A DNA stretch of 64,000 nucleotides from Dastarcus helophoroides (taxonomy: Eukaryota > Arthropoda > Insecta > Coleoptera > Bothrideridae). The notes beneath the pieces are model-generated. The model saw nothing but the letters and a program-made list of their open reading frames with translations. It did no database searches and had not been told where the DNA came from. Position numbers and translations under genes: made by a program. Position 1 is the first letter of the stretch; the number at the start of each line of letters is the position of its first letter. The DNA lies in NCBI GenBank assembly GCA_028583605.1, contig CM053331.1:2068001-2132000 (forward strand), read 5' to 3'. Positions 23,301 through 33,640 of this stretch are shown in pieces.

Positions 23301-25980
23301 CCCCAAGTTTATTACAAAATCATGTTGTGATAATTTTAAAAGAACCCAAACGTATTTGGCTAAACCCAAGCATTGATCGTATAAGGAACTTAATCTCATT
23401 TTGTTATTTTTGATCATTCGTATGTTCCCCAGCAACGCAAATTCTTAATTACTGGTTAATATTCGAACACTTATAGAGTCCTCTAAGCTTATTACAAAAC
23501 TTTGTTGTGATAATTTTGGTTAGGCTCAAACTTATTTGGCTAAACCCAAGCAGTGACCGTAGAAGTAACTTAATCCCATTTTTTTGTTCTTGATCATTCA
23601 TGTGTCTCTTAACAATGCAAACTCTTAGTTACTGCATGATGTTTTGACACTTATGAGATTCCCTAAGCTTATTACAAAACTTGGTTGTGATAATTTAAGC
23701 TAAGCTAAAATCTATTTGGCTAAATCTAAGCAATGACTGTATAAGGAACTTTATCTCATTTTGTTGTTCTTCTTGATCATTTATGTGTCCCCCAACAATA
23801 CAAATTCTTAGTTACTTATAATATTTTAACATTCATGGAGTTCCCCAAGCTTATTACAAAATCATGTTGCGATGATTTTGAAAGAGCTCAAACGTATTTG
23901 GCTAAACCCAAGTATTGACCGTATAAGGAACTTAATCCCATTTTGTTACTTTTGATCATTCATGGGTCCCCCAACAATGCAAATTCTTAGTTACTGTATG
24001 ATATTTGGACACTCATGGAGTCCCCTAAGTTTATTACAAAACTTTCTTGTGATAATTTTGGTTAAGCTCACACTTATTTGGCTAAACCCAAGCAGCGACC
24101 GTATAAGTAACTTAATCACATTTTCTTGTTCTTGATCATTCTTGTGACCTCCAACAATGCAAATTCTTAGTTACTGCATATTTTGACACTCATGGGGTTC
24201 CCCAAGCTTATTACAAAACTTGGTTGTGATAATTTAAGCTAAGCTAAAACTTATTTGGCTAAACCTAAGCAATGATTGTATAAGGAACTTTATCTCATTT
24301 TGTTGTCCTTCTTGATCATTAATGTGTCCCCCAACAGTGACAATTTTCAGTTACCCATAATATTTTGACATTCATAGGGTCCCCCAAGCTTATTTCAAAA
24401 TCATGTTGTGATAATTTTGAAAGAGCTCAAACGTATTTGGCTAAACCCAAGTATTGACCGTATAAGGAACTTAATCCCATTTTGTTACTTTTGATCGTTC
24501 ATGGGTCCCCCAACAATGCAAATTCTTAGTTACTGTATGATATTTGAACACTGATGAAGTCCCCTAAGTTTATTACAAAACTTTGTTGTGATAATTTTGG
24601 TTAAGCTCAAACTTATTTGGCTAAACCCAAGCAGTGACCGTATAAGTAACTTAATCCCATTTTCTTGTTCTTGATCATTCATGTGACTCCCATGTGACCC
24701 CAACAATGCAAATTCTTAGTTACTGCATATTTTGACACTCATGGGGTTTCCCAAGCCTATTACAAAACTTGGTTGTGATAATTTAAGCTAAGCTAAAACT
24801 TATTTGGCTAAACCTAAGCAATGCTTGTATAAGGAACTTTATCTTATTTTGTTGTCCTTCTTGATCATTAATGTGTCCCCCAACAATGCAAAGTCTTAGT
24901 TATCCATAATATTTTGACATTCATGGGGTCCCTCAAGCTTATTACAAAATCATGTTGTGATATTTTTGAAAAAAACTCAAACGTATTTGGCTAAACCCAA
25001 GCATTGACGTATAAGGAACTTAATCCCATTTTGTTATTTTTGATCATTCATGAGTCCCCCAACAATGCAAATTCTTAGTTACTGTATGATATTTGGACAC
25101 CTATGAAGACCCCTAAGCTTATTACAAAACTTTGTTGTGATAATTTTGATAAAGATCAAACTTATTTGACTAAACCCAAGCAGTGACCGTATAAGTAACT
25201 TAATCCTATTTTCTTATTCTTGATCATTCATGTGTCCCCCAACAATGCAAATTCTTAGTTACTGCATATTTTAACACTTATGGGGTCCCCCAAGTTTATT
25301 ATAAAACTTTGTTGTGATAATTTAAGCCAAGCTGAAAACTATTTGGTAAACCTAAGCAATGATTGTATAAGAAACTTTATCTCATTTTGTTGTCCTTCTT
25401 GATCATTAATGTGTTCCCCAACAATGCAAATTCTTAGTTACCCATAATATTTTGACATTCATAGGGCCCCCCAAACTTATTACAAAATCATGTTATGATA
25501 ATTTTGAAAGAACTCAAACGTATTTGGCTAAACCCAAGCATTGACCGTATAAGGAACTTAATACCATTTTGTTGTTCTTGATCATTCATGAGTCCCCAAC
25601 AATGCAAATTTTTGTTACTGCATCGTATTTGGACACCCATGATATTCCCTAAACTTATTATTAAACTTCGTTGTGATAATTTTGGTTAAGCTCAAACTTA
25701 TTTGGTTAAACCTAAGCAGTGACCGTATAAGTAACTTAATCCCATTTTTTTGTTCTTGATTATTTATGTGTCCCCCAACAATGCAACTTCTTAGTTACTA
25801 TATGATATCTGGACACTCATGGAGTCCCCTAAGCTTATTAAAAAACTGCGTTGTGATGATTTTGGTTAAGCTCAAACTTATTTGGCTAAACCGAAGCAGT
25901 GACCTTAAAAAGAACTTAATCCCATTTTGTTGTTTTACTTATGTGTCCCCCCAACAATGCAACTTCTTAGTTACTGCATT
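20385..25980. repeat. Satellite S3: ~180-bp monomers, partly in ~540-bp trimers
   Basis: Units carry GTTGTGATAATTTTGGCTAA, GCTCAAACTTATTTGGCTAA, ACCCAAGCAGTGACCGTATA and CCCCAACAATGCAAATTCTT in that order, about 31 copies. Three monomer types can be told apart: GGTTAAGCTC, TTTAAGCTAAGCT and TTTGAAAGAACTC. In the right half they follow each other regularly: the second type occurs at about 23,151, 23,692, 24,231, 24,781 and 25,320, that is every 535-550 bases. In the left half the order is irregular (two second-type units sit side by side near 21,535 and 21,715). The first ~50 bases of the unit are homologous to the S2 core, the remainder is unrelated. Plus-strand short frames have no coding signs. 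Confidence 0.92.
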
Positions 25981-27721
25981 TTAAAACTGTAATAACGACT
26001 AACAAAAGAAAAACGTTTACTATTTTATTGTGACGCATTTTGTTGTGCTCAAATTTATTTCGCCAATTTAAAGCAATGTATAAGAAACGTTTCTTAAAAT
26101 TTTAACCATTTTAAGTTAAAATTTTGAAAAAAAATGTCATCTTGAATCTATTTGATAAATTATTTCATAAATTAAGTTTCCAAGTTTTTACTTCAACTTA
26201 GAAGTCTAAAATTACCAGGTTATTAAGAATTATTTTAAAATTTCTTCAAAAAAATTATTTTCGAATTTCTAAAAATTAAATAAAATTTCAAGATCAAAGC
26301 TTCTGATTTTAAGAACAGGTTGATGTTTTTTGTTAGCTAAATCTTAAAATTTTGTTACTAAATTTAATATGTTACGATTTAAAACATATTTTTGTTAAAT
26401 TTCGATAACTTTTTATTATTTCGATACAAACGTTTGGTCGTAAATGAAATTTAAAGGCTTTGTCAATAATTTTAACTTTTGGTTCTCTTCCAAAGTCTCG
26501 ATGTTAGCATTTGAATAATATTTTGACAAAAATCCGTATTGGGAGCTACAATTGAAAGCAAGGACATTAAAAATTCGAAATCTAATTTAAAATTTTTACA
26601 TAACAATCAGCTTTTCGTTGTTTTGGGTAATCGTTTGGAATTTGCTTTGGCATGCGCCCCTTTTCTTTCCTAATCCTTGTTGATGCAGCGAAACGCCGAA
26701 GAATCACACAAGGTTGAGAAGCACACGCGTCATATTCCCTCTTAACCGATTCACAATGCACAATCGTACGCCGTTTGGTACAAAAGTGGGTCACACTGTT
26801 GTCGAGCAGATGAATCAAAGAATGGGCAAAGTGTAAACCCATCAAAGCGTGCCATTCAAAGCTAAGCCCGAGCAATTGGATGCGTAAAACACTTCTTGGG
26901 GGAGGATTTATGTGCGCCTGCCGCTGAACTGTATTACGGCCGCGAAGCGTGCCTTTGAAATATTCGAGGTTACTTGCTTGAGGATTCTATATAAATCAGA
27001 AAATTGCTCCTTTTATGTTAGCTGCAATGGTGGGGCGCGGCGCAATATTGAAATTGTTCTGGCGGACGCGGAGGACGGCTCGCATGACGATCGGGTTTTC
27101 TCTTACGATTTTTATTGGGATGCATTCTGTTAAGCTCAAACCTATTTGTTTAAACCCAAGCAATGTGTAAAAAGCCAATATATCCGAATTGACTTATGTA
27201 ATTTCGACTTTCTTTCGTAATTTTCAGTTTATTACACAGCTAATTTTTTTTCACACAAAATATTTGAGACATTAATAAAAACTATTTAATTATTATTTTG
27301 CGTTGAATTGAATGTAACAAAAAATCTATTAAAAATGAACATTGAAAAGGAAAACTGGATGCATATTTTCACCCTCTTAAGTATTGAGTTTTGAAAAATC
27401 CTTTCTTAAGGAATGCTTTTGTCGTGTAGGAAACCTACTGGACAAATTTGAAGTTTCTAGGTTTAATAATTTTAAATTTTTTTTAATGAATATGTCGTAC
27501 TTTCCATGTTTAGAGAACTTGGAAATAAAGAGTTAAATCCGAATTAAAAGTGGATTTGCGGGAATACTCAAATATTTAAAAATCATAACTCATTTGGAAT
27601 AATTATAGCTCTCAAGACTTTAATTTAGTTAAAATTAAAAATAATTGAAAATGTGAGTTTTAAGAAAATGTTAAACGTTTATTTGCATAGTTTATTTTTC
27701 AAAAATAAATCCTTGTTGCAG
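25981..27721. other. Region without a supported gene between S3 and the immunoglobulin exon
   Basis: 26,000-26,580 is very AT-rich low-complexity sequence. 26,620-27,115 is clearly richer in G+C and holds overlapping open frames on both strands (minus 26,582-26,875, plus 26,912-27,133); none shows a domain I know, and I cannot choose between exon and non-coding conserved sequence. 27,180-27,700 is AT-rich and featureless apart from the polypyrimidine tract that precedes the exon at 27,722. Confidence 0.35.
27116..27172 (+). repeat. Orphan unit fragment of the S2/S3 satellite core
   Basis: GGGATGCATTCTGTTAAGCT followed by CAAACCTATTTGTTTAAACCCAAGCAATG is a clear match to the S2/S3 core. It is a single copy, about 1.1 kb beyond the end of S3, in the same orientation. 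Confidence 0.75.
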
Positions 27722-27849
27722 TATCCTCTGCGGCCCAAAGGTTCGAACAACAGCCTTCTTACACAGAAGTTAATCCAGGTCAAGATGCCCTGCTGGTATG
27801 CAAGGTTTTCAACAAACGAGGATCCTGCTCTTGGCAGAAGGACAACAAG
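27722..27849 (+). CDS. Internal exon of an immunoglobulin-superfamily cell-surface protein
   Basis: The stretch is preceded by a pyrimidine-rich tract ending TTGTTGCAG and followed by GTAAGA, so both splice sites are good. Two bases complete a codon from the previous exon; then 42 codons follow and the exon ends in phase 0. The peptide runs from SSAAQRFEQQPSY through VNPGQDALLVC to RGSCSWQKDNK. This is the first half of an Ig-like domain: a pre-B-strand with NPGQDALL, the B-strand cysteine in LVCKV, and the C-strand tryptophan in SWQKDN. The second Ig cysteine must be in the next exon. The leading SSAAQ could follow a signal peptide, making this the first Ig domain. Insect axon-guidance and adhesion receptors have such domains, but I cannot name the gene. 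The partner exons were not found in the window, neither upstream nor downstream. Confidence 0.75.
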
Positions 27850-27990
27850 GTAAGAAGCTCTGTATTTGCATTTTTGTTATAATTTCCAAATTGCGATCTT
27901 TATTTCGAAATTTCAGTCTGTATCTCAACATTTCGATCTTTATCTCACAATTTGACTTTTTATCGAAAGACAATGAACTGTGGCTCAACT

Positions 27991-29244
27991 AGTCTCCCTT
28001 CTCTTTTCTTCTCTTTTTTTTCTTCTCTTCTCTTCCTTTTCTTGTCTCCTCTTCTTTTCTTTTTTCTTCTCTTCCCATCTCTTCTCTTCCCATTTCCTCC
28101 CATCTCTTCTCTTTCCATCTCCTGCCATCTTTTGTCTTCTCATATCTTCCTTTCTCTTTTCTTCTTTTCCCTTCTCTTTTCTTTTCTTCTCTTCTCTTCT
28201 TTTTTCTTCTCTTCTCTTCTTTTCTCTTGTCTTTTATTTTCTTCTCTTTCCATCTCTTCCTTTTTCTTCTCTTTCCTTCTCTTCTCTTCTCTTCTCTTCC
28301 CTTTTTTTCTCTTCTCTTCTCTTTTTTCTCTTCTCTTTTCTTCTCTTTTATTTTATTTTTTCCTCCTTTCTTCTTTTTTCTTTTCTCTTGTCTTCTTTTC
28401 TTCCTATCTCTTCCCTTTCCAATCTTTTCTCTTTCCATTACTTCCTTTTTTTTCTTCTCTTCCTTTCTCTTCTGTTCTCTACTCTTTCCTCTTCTTTTCT
28501 CTTCTCTCATCTTCTTTCTCTTCTCTTCTCTTCTCTTTTCTTCTCTTCTCTTCTTTTCTCTTCTCTTCTCTTTTCTTCTCTTTTCTTCTCTTCTCTTCTC
28601 CTCTTTTATCTTCTCTTCTTTTATCTTCTCTTCTCTTCTCTTCTCTTCTCTTCTCTTCTCTTCTCTTCTCTTCTCTTCTCTTCTCTTCTCTTCTCTTCTC
28701 TTCTCTTCTCTTCTCTTCTCTTCTCTTCTCTTCTCTTCTCTTCTCTTCTCTTCTCTTCTCTTCTCTTTTTTTTCTTTTCTTTTCTTTTCTTTTCTTTTCT
28801 TTTCTTTTCTTCTCCTTTCTTTTTTCTTTTCTTTTCGTTTCTTTTCTCTTCTCTTCTCTTCTCTTCTCTTCTCTTCTCTTCTCTTCTCTTCTCTTCTCTT
28901 CTCTTCTCTTCTCTTCTCTTCTCTTCTCTTCTCTTCTCTTCTCTTCTCTTCTCTTCTCTTCTCTTCTCTTCTCTTCTCTTCTCTTCTCTTCTCTTCTCTT
29001 CTCTTCTCTTCTCTTCTCTTCTCTTCTCTTCTCTTCTCTTCTCTTCTCTTCTCTTCTCTTCTCTTCTCTTCTCTTTTCTTTTTTTTTCTTTTCTTTTCTT
29101 TTCTTTCTTTTCTTTTCTTTTCTTTTCTTCTCCTTTCTTTTTTCTTTTCTTTTCGTTTCTTTTCTCTTCTCTTCTCTTCTCTTCCCTTCTCTTCCCATTA
29201 CTTTCCATCTCCCATTTCTTCTCTTTTTTTTCCTTCTTTTTTCA
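27991..29244. repeat. (CTTCT)n / (CTTTT)n polypyrimidine microsatellite, left part
   Basis: About 1.25 kb with nearly only C and T on the plus strand. Pure TTCTC pentamer runs (28,625-28,765 and 28,845-29,070) alternate with TTTTC runs. A landmark block (CTTCTCCTTTC, then TTTTCGTTTC) occurs at 28,808-28,838 and again at about 29,125-29,155. Long open frames exist on both strands but translate to S/L/F or E/K/R repeats only and are not genes. Confidence 0.95.
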
Positions 29245-29484
29245 TTTCATTTCAATCGGTTGAAACGTCGTCGAAACAACAGTCGCGTGCATCGTGGTTC
29301 TTTAAGTACGTGAATTAATGTGGTAAATAGTTCTTAAACCAAAGTCATCTTTGTTGTGATGCAAGTTAAATGAATAGAGAACAGATCTGTGTAATCTTAG
29401 TCAATAATAGTGATACACACAAGAATAATAAGTGCAAATTCAGACTTTAAATAAATTATTATATGGTGATATCTTGATAAGAAC

Positions 29485-30738
29485 ATGTCAGCTGATAAAG
29501 ACGCGCCACATGCTCTTCCATGCAAAAAGTGCAAAATAATGCCGACCAGCGGCCTGGTGTGTGTAAAATGTGATTCACTGAGTCATCCTAGTTGCATAAA
29601 ATTAGTAAAAAATATTAAGCATCTTAATGGGAACGAAATTATTTGCTGCGAGGAAGGATACAGCAACCTTAGCACGAATTCTGGTGTTTTAACGAATCAT
29701 ATTCAGGAGGTTATTGCCAATGCAATTCTGCCTCTAACACGAGAAATAGAAAAGTTAAAGATTGAGGTAAAAGAACTCCGAACCAGCAATATTGAACTGG
29801 TAAGGGTTTTAACACAAGGAAGACCGTTTAGTTATGCACAAACAGTAAGCGCAACTGTAAAAGAGACTAATGCCAAATTATCAACAACACCCGATGTGGA
29901 TCAAGTGCAAGCACCTGTAGCAACCGGTAGCACAAATATCAACAGTAATAAAACTAAAACGTTTGTTAACCCCATACTAAAAGAAAGTTTTAAAGATGTA
30001 TTAATAATGAAATCCAAGAATAATAAAACAAAAGGAGATATGCGTAAAGATTTAATCACTCACTTAGATGTAAAATTATTTAAGGATATAGCTGTAAGAA
30101 ATTCAAAACTTGATGGTACGTTAATCTTACAAAGCGAAGATAAACAAAAATTGAAGGAAATGGGTACTGCAATCAAACAGAAGTTTGAAGATGATGTTGA
30201 AATTCGTAAACCAAAACAGAAATTACCACAAATTAAAGTAAGAAATATCAAAAATGATTGTGAACTTGATAATGATGCCTTACTAAGCATGATAATAAAA
30301 CAAAATGAGTTAGATTCTACAGTAAAAAATTTTTGTTTTAAATTAATTTATAAAACAAAAACAATAAAAAATGTATTTAGCTTGGGTATTGAAATTGATC
30401 CCATAACATTTGCAAAAATTAAAGACCTTGAGTACCTAACTGTTGGTTTTAGTAAATGTAAATTTAGTGAGACATATAACATCATTAAATGTTTCAAGTG
30501 TAAACAATATGGACACAAAAGTAGCAGTTGTAAAAATAAAGAGATATGTGGATATTGTGCTGAAGAACACAAGTCAAATACGTGTACAAGAGAACAGGTC
30601 AAATGTACAAACTGTGTAAATAAAAATAAACAGTACGGTACCCACTTTGTTGTAGATCATAATTCATGGGATCCAAATTGTCCATCGTACCAAGCAGTTG
30701 TAGATATAATCAGAAAAAAAATAAACTATGAATCATAG
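29485..30738 (+). CDS. LINE ORF1: gag-like nucleic-acid-binding protein
   Basis: 417 residues from ATG 29,485, the first ATG of a clear ORF after the untranslated leader. Near the N-terminus is a cysteine/histidine cluster (C13, C16, C26, C29, H34, C37) resembling the PHD-type finger found in some LINE ORF1 proteins. Residues about 75-110 (LTREIEKLKIEVKELR) look like a coiled coil for self-assembly. The C-terminal part has CCHC zinc knuckles: a perfect CX2CX4HX4C (CFKCKQYGHKSSSC, residue 336), a second with one residue less (CGYCAEEHKSNTC, residue 355) and a third, longer one from residue 374. Such proteins coat the element RNA in the ribonucleoprotein that retrotransposes. The frame ends at a UAG whose downstream codons (CAA UUA) suggest partial readthrough into ORF2. 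Confidence 0.9.
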   Translation: MSADKDAPHALPCKKCKIMPTSGLVCVKCDSLSHPSCIKLVKNIKHLNGNEIICCEEGYSNLSTNSGVLTNHIQEVIANAILPLTREIEKLKIEVKELRTSNIELVRVLTQGRPFSYAQTVSATVKETNAKLSTTPDVDQVQAPVATGSTNINSNKTKTFVNPILKESFKDVLIMKSKNNKTKGDMRKDLITHLDVKLFKDIAVRNSKLDGTLILQSEDKQKLKEMGTAIKQKFEDDVEIRKPKQKLPQIKVRNIKNDCELDNDALLSMIIKQNELDSTVKNFCFKLIYKTKTIKNVFSLGIEIDPITFAKIKDLEYLTVGFSKCKFSETYNIIKCFKCKQYGHKSSSCKNKEICGYCAEEHKSNTCTREQVKCTNCVNKNKQYGTHFVVDHNSWDPNCPSYQAVVDIIRKKINYES

Positions 30739-30744
30739 CAATTA
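30736..30744 (+). promoter_or_regulatory. Leaky-stop (readthrough) signal UAG-CAA-UUA between ORF1 and ORF2
   Basis: The ORF1 stop and the next two codons read TAG CAA TTA, matching the UAG-CARYYA context known from tobacco mosaic virus replicase. ORF2 continues in exactly the same frame with no second stop, and conserved endonuclease residues begin before its first in-frame ATG (30,814). Readthrough is inferred from sequence only. Confidence 0.6.
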
Positions 30745-33558
30745 GACAACACCATTTACATAGTCAATATACAAAGTCTTTTGCCGAAAATTGATGAAGT
30801 CTCAACATTTATTATGGACAACAATGTTGCCTTCCTTGCTCTTACTGAGACTCATGTAACTGATAATATTTATAATAGTGAGTTGCATGTAAGTAACTAC
30901 TCTTTAATTAGATGTGACTCACACAGTCGTTTTACCGGTGGAGTAATATTCTATATCTTTAAATCTATTAAATTTACAATCATCATTAACACAAATATTA
31001 ATAACCAAATCTGGATCCTGGGTGTAACATTGATAATTGACAATACAACCTTTGCTATTATATGCTTATACAGATCTCCCTCTTCAAACAGATCAGATTT
31101 TTGCAATATATTGAGCCAACTAATGGACAATTATAGCCATCTAAAACTGATCTTGATGGGTGACTTTAATTTTGATGTATCGCGTGATGATTATAATACG
31201 AAACAGTTGATATCTCTTATGGACAATTATAGACTTTGCCAAATTGTGAAAGCATGTACAAGAGTCACTGCCACATCAAAAACTAAGATTGATCTGGTAT
31301 TTACAAACCTGCATGCCATTTCTGCATTAGTGTTGGATTCTCCTAAGTTTTCTGATCATAGTATCATACAAATACATCGTAAAATGAAACCTTATAACAC
31401 TATTATATCATATGATAAAAATGAATATGTAAGAAATCTCAAAAGTATCGATATTGCTGTATTTCAAGATAAATTGCTTAGAAAAAATTGGATGAATAAT
31501 CATCAAGTATGCATTGATCAACTGGTGGACTGCTTATATAATAACGTTATAGCTGTCCTAGATGAAATGGCCCCTATTAAATTAATGAAAAGATCTCAAA
31601 ATAACAAAAAGTGGTACGATGGTGAAATAAGAGACCTCACGAGATTTAGAGATGATCTCTATCGAGTAGCTTGTGCAACAAACACTGGCTCAGACTGGGA
31701 AAAATACAGAAAAAGTCGAAACAAAGTTACAAGCACTATCCAACGTAAAAAGAAGAATTATTATTCAAGAAAAATTGAAAACAGCACCGATCCCAAACAT
31801 ATGTGGAGAAATGTTAAAGAAGCTATCGGTGCCACGCAAATGTCACATCCAACAAAAATGAAATTTGATGGCATTATATACCAAGACGAGGCAACAGTAG
31901 CCGAAAAATACAATGTCTTTGTGAGTCAAAGTATTATTGCATTAGTGAAATCTGATGGAAGACATTATAAAGACAAATATCCGTATAATGTTTTCAATAG
32001 CACTTATGGTGAACCATTTTCAATTGAGCCAGTTACGCCCGAAGAAGTCAAAAAAGTTCTCAAAAGTATTAAAAAAGGAACGTCGACTGATGCAATCAAT
32101 AATAAGATTATTTCAATGGGCGGTAATTTTCTTTTACTCAAAATTACTGAAATTATCAATAAGTCTATTACCTCAAACGCTTTTCCGAAGAAATGGAAAG
32201 AATCTGTCATTACGCCAATACCAAAAGTTACCAGTTCTGATGATCCATCTAATTATAGACCAATTAATTCCCTACCGTACTTAGAAAAGGCGTTGGAAAG
32301 AATTGTGCATAATCAGATGCTGCAATTTATTAAAAATAGTAATGTTCTCATTCCAAATCAGTCAGGATTTCGACAGGGGCACTCTTGTGAAAGCGCACTG
32401 CAGCTAACCGTCTCCAGATGGAAGAAATGGTTAGACAACCCTCGCCATCTAGTTTTAACTGTATTCTTGGATTTACGCCGTGCTTTTGAAACTATTAACA
32501 GAAAACTCCTTCTTGAAAAACTGCGACTTATTGGTTTTGGCGATTCCGCACTCCAATGGTTTAGCAGTTATCTAACATCCAGATATCAGGTTACTCGGAT
32601 TAACAATTATGTTTCGAGAAGTGCAGCTAACAATTTAGGTGTACCGCAGGGGTCGATATTAGGCCCACTGTTGTTTATTTTGTACATTAATGACATCGAT
32701 CAGTGCACAGGCGACGACTGCTTCCTTAACCTATTTGCGGACGATACGCTCATATCAGTTGAAGAATCAGACTTTCAAAGAGGGGTAACTCGCATGAATG
32801 CAATTTTGGTGAACGTTAGTGAGTGGTTAAAAGTTAATGGTCTGATAATAAACGTGAAGAAGTCTAAAGTGATGTTAATGGGGAGCTCTAACGCGATGGC
32901 GGATAAAGTAAAGTTAAATGGAGAATCTCTGGAGTTTGTCAACCAGATAAAGTATCTAGGGGTAACCATTGACAATGACTTAAACTTTAAAAAACACCTT
33001 AACAATACTGTGTTACAAATAAATGGTAAAGTTAAATACTTTATCAGAATATGTAAAAATTTAAATCTTCCTAATCGCCTTAAAGTTTTTAATACTTTAA
33101 TTCGACCCTATTTTCATTACTGCCCAAGTATCTTGTTCTTTGCTAATAAATACCATTTAAAACAACTGCAGATACTGCAAAACAAATGTCATAGAGCAAT
33201 ATTGAAATGTAACGTTTATACACCAATCGATCTGATGCTTGATTGTCTGGGCTCACTGTCTGTACAACAATATTTGTTTTATCAAACCATGGTATTTATT
33301 TATAAAATTATTAAAGGATTGTTGCCAGAGTACTTAATGTACAATATAAGAAATGTTAACGAAGTACATAACTATGAAACACGTAACTGTAGTAATATAT
33401 ATATAAATACTGTTAGCAAAGAATCGACATATAGATCTTTATTTTATAAGGGTGTGTCTTTATTTAATAATCTGTCAAATGAAATAAAAAGTGCAAATAA
33501 TTTGTCTAGTTTTAAGAGAAAGTTAGGTGCCTATGTTAAAATGAATGTTCCTTGTTAA
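30739..33558 (+). CDS. LINE ORF2: AP endonuclease and reverse transcriptase
   Basis: About 939 codons open after the ORF1 stop. The endonuclease starts at once (IYIVNIQSLLPKIDE, equivalent to the N-x-RSL-x-K start of APE-type domains), followed by LTETHVTD, CLYRSPSSN, GDFNFDV (31,159), TKIDLVFTN and SDHSII, all catalytic or structural APE motifs. The reverse transcriptase shows ITPIPK, NYRPINSLPYLEK, QSGFRQGHSCE, VFLDLRRAFETIN, GVPQGSILGPLLF, the catalytic FADD (32,734-32,745) and IKYLGVTID. A cysteine/histidine-poor C-terminal region follows; no RNase H is seen. It nicks target DNA and copies the element RNA at the nick. Since the first ATG would cut off the first endonuclease strand, the start is probably by readthrough or reinitiation, not an own ATG. 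Confidence 0.92.
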   Translation, partial: QLDNTIYIVNIQSLLPKIDEVSTFIMDNNVAFLALTETHVTDNIYNSELHVSNYSLIRCDSHSRFTGGVIFYIFKSIKFTIIINTNINNQIWILGVTLIIDNTTFAIICLYRSPSSNRSDFCNILSQLMDNYSHLKLILMGDFNFDVSRDDYNTKQLISLMDNYRLCQIVKACTRVTATSKTKIDLVFTNLHAISALVLDSPKFSDHSIIQIHRKMKPYNTIISYDKNEYVRNLKSIDIAVFQDKLLRKNWMNNHQVCIDQLVDCLYNNVIAVLDEMAPIKLMKRSQNNKKWYDGEIRDLTRFRDDLYRVACATNTGSDWEKYRKSRNKVTSTIQRKKKNYYSRKIENSTDPKHMWRNVKEAIGATQMSHPTKMKFDGIIYQDEATVAEKYNVFVSQSIIALVKSDGRHYKDKYPYNVFNSTYGEPFSIEPVTPEEVKKVLKSIKKGTSTDAINNKIISMGGNFLLLKITEIINKSITSNAFPKKWKESVITPIPKVTSSDDPSNYRPINSLPYLEKALERIVHNQMLQFIKNSNVLIPNQSGFRQGHSCESALQLTVSRWKKWLDNPRHLVLTVFLDLRRAFETINRKLLLEKLRLIGFGDSALQWFSSYLTSRYQVTRINNYVSRSAANNLGVPQGSILGPLLFILYINDIDQCTGDDCFLNLFADDTLISVEESDFQRGVTRMNAILVNVSEWLKVNGLIINVKKSKVMLMGSSNAMADKVKLNGESLEFVNQIKYLGVTIDNDLNFKKHLNNTVLQINGKVKYFIRICKNLNLPNRLKVFNTLIRPYFHYCPSILFFANKYHLKQLQILQNKCHRAILKCNVYTPIDLMLDCLGSLSVQQYLFYQTMVFIYKIIKGLLPEYLMYNIRNVNEVHNYETRNCSNIYINTVSKESTYRSLFYKGVSLFNNLSNEIKSANNLSSFKRKLGAYVKMNVPC

Positions 33559-33640
33559 AGAATAATGTTTTCCTGTAAAAATATGTATTATTTATTTATA
33601 CATTTAATAAACTAATATTATTATTATTATTCATTTTCAT

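Larger units (their letters stand above)
29257..33630 (+). mobile_element. LINE (non-LTR retrotransposon), Jockey/CR1 group, both ORFs open, inserted in the microsatellite
   Basis: Layout: 5' untranslated part (about 29,257-29,484), ORF1 (29,485-30,738), ORF2 in the same frame (30,739-33,558), short 3' part and an (ATT)n tail (33,616-33,630). Polypyrimidine microsatellite lies on both sides. A likely target duplication is TTCATTTCAT (29,241-29,250) beside the 5' end and TTCATTTTCAT (33,630-33,640) after the tail, not quite identical. Neither ORF has an internal stop, so the copy is young or still active. Three zinc knuckles in ORF1 and an AP-type endonuclease in ORF2 place it in the Jockey/CR1/I assemblage; the simple-sequence tail rather than poly(A) favours CR1-like relatives. 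The exact clade needs a tree. Confidence 0.92.

Noticed and set aside
27716..27860. GGTTCGAAC as a tRNA T-loop box
   Set aside because: No A box, anticodon arm or acceptor stem around it; the stretch is explained by the Ig exon.
27952..29318. Very long open frames in both directions across the microsatellite (S/L/F-rich and E/K/R-rich)
   Set aside because: A pentamer repeat without A on one strand cannot form stop codons, so long frames arise automatically. No domain, start context or splice signal.
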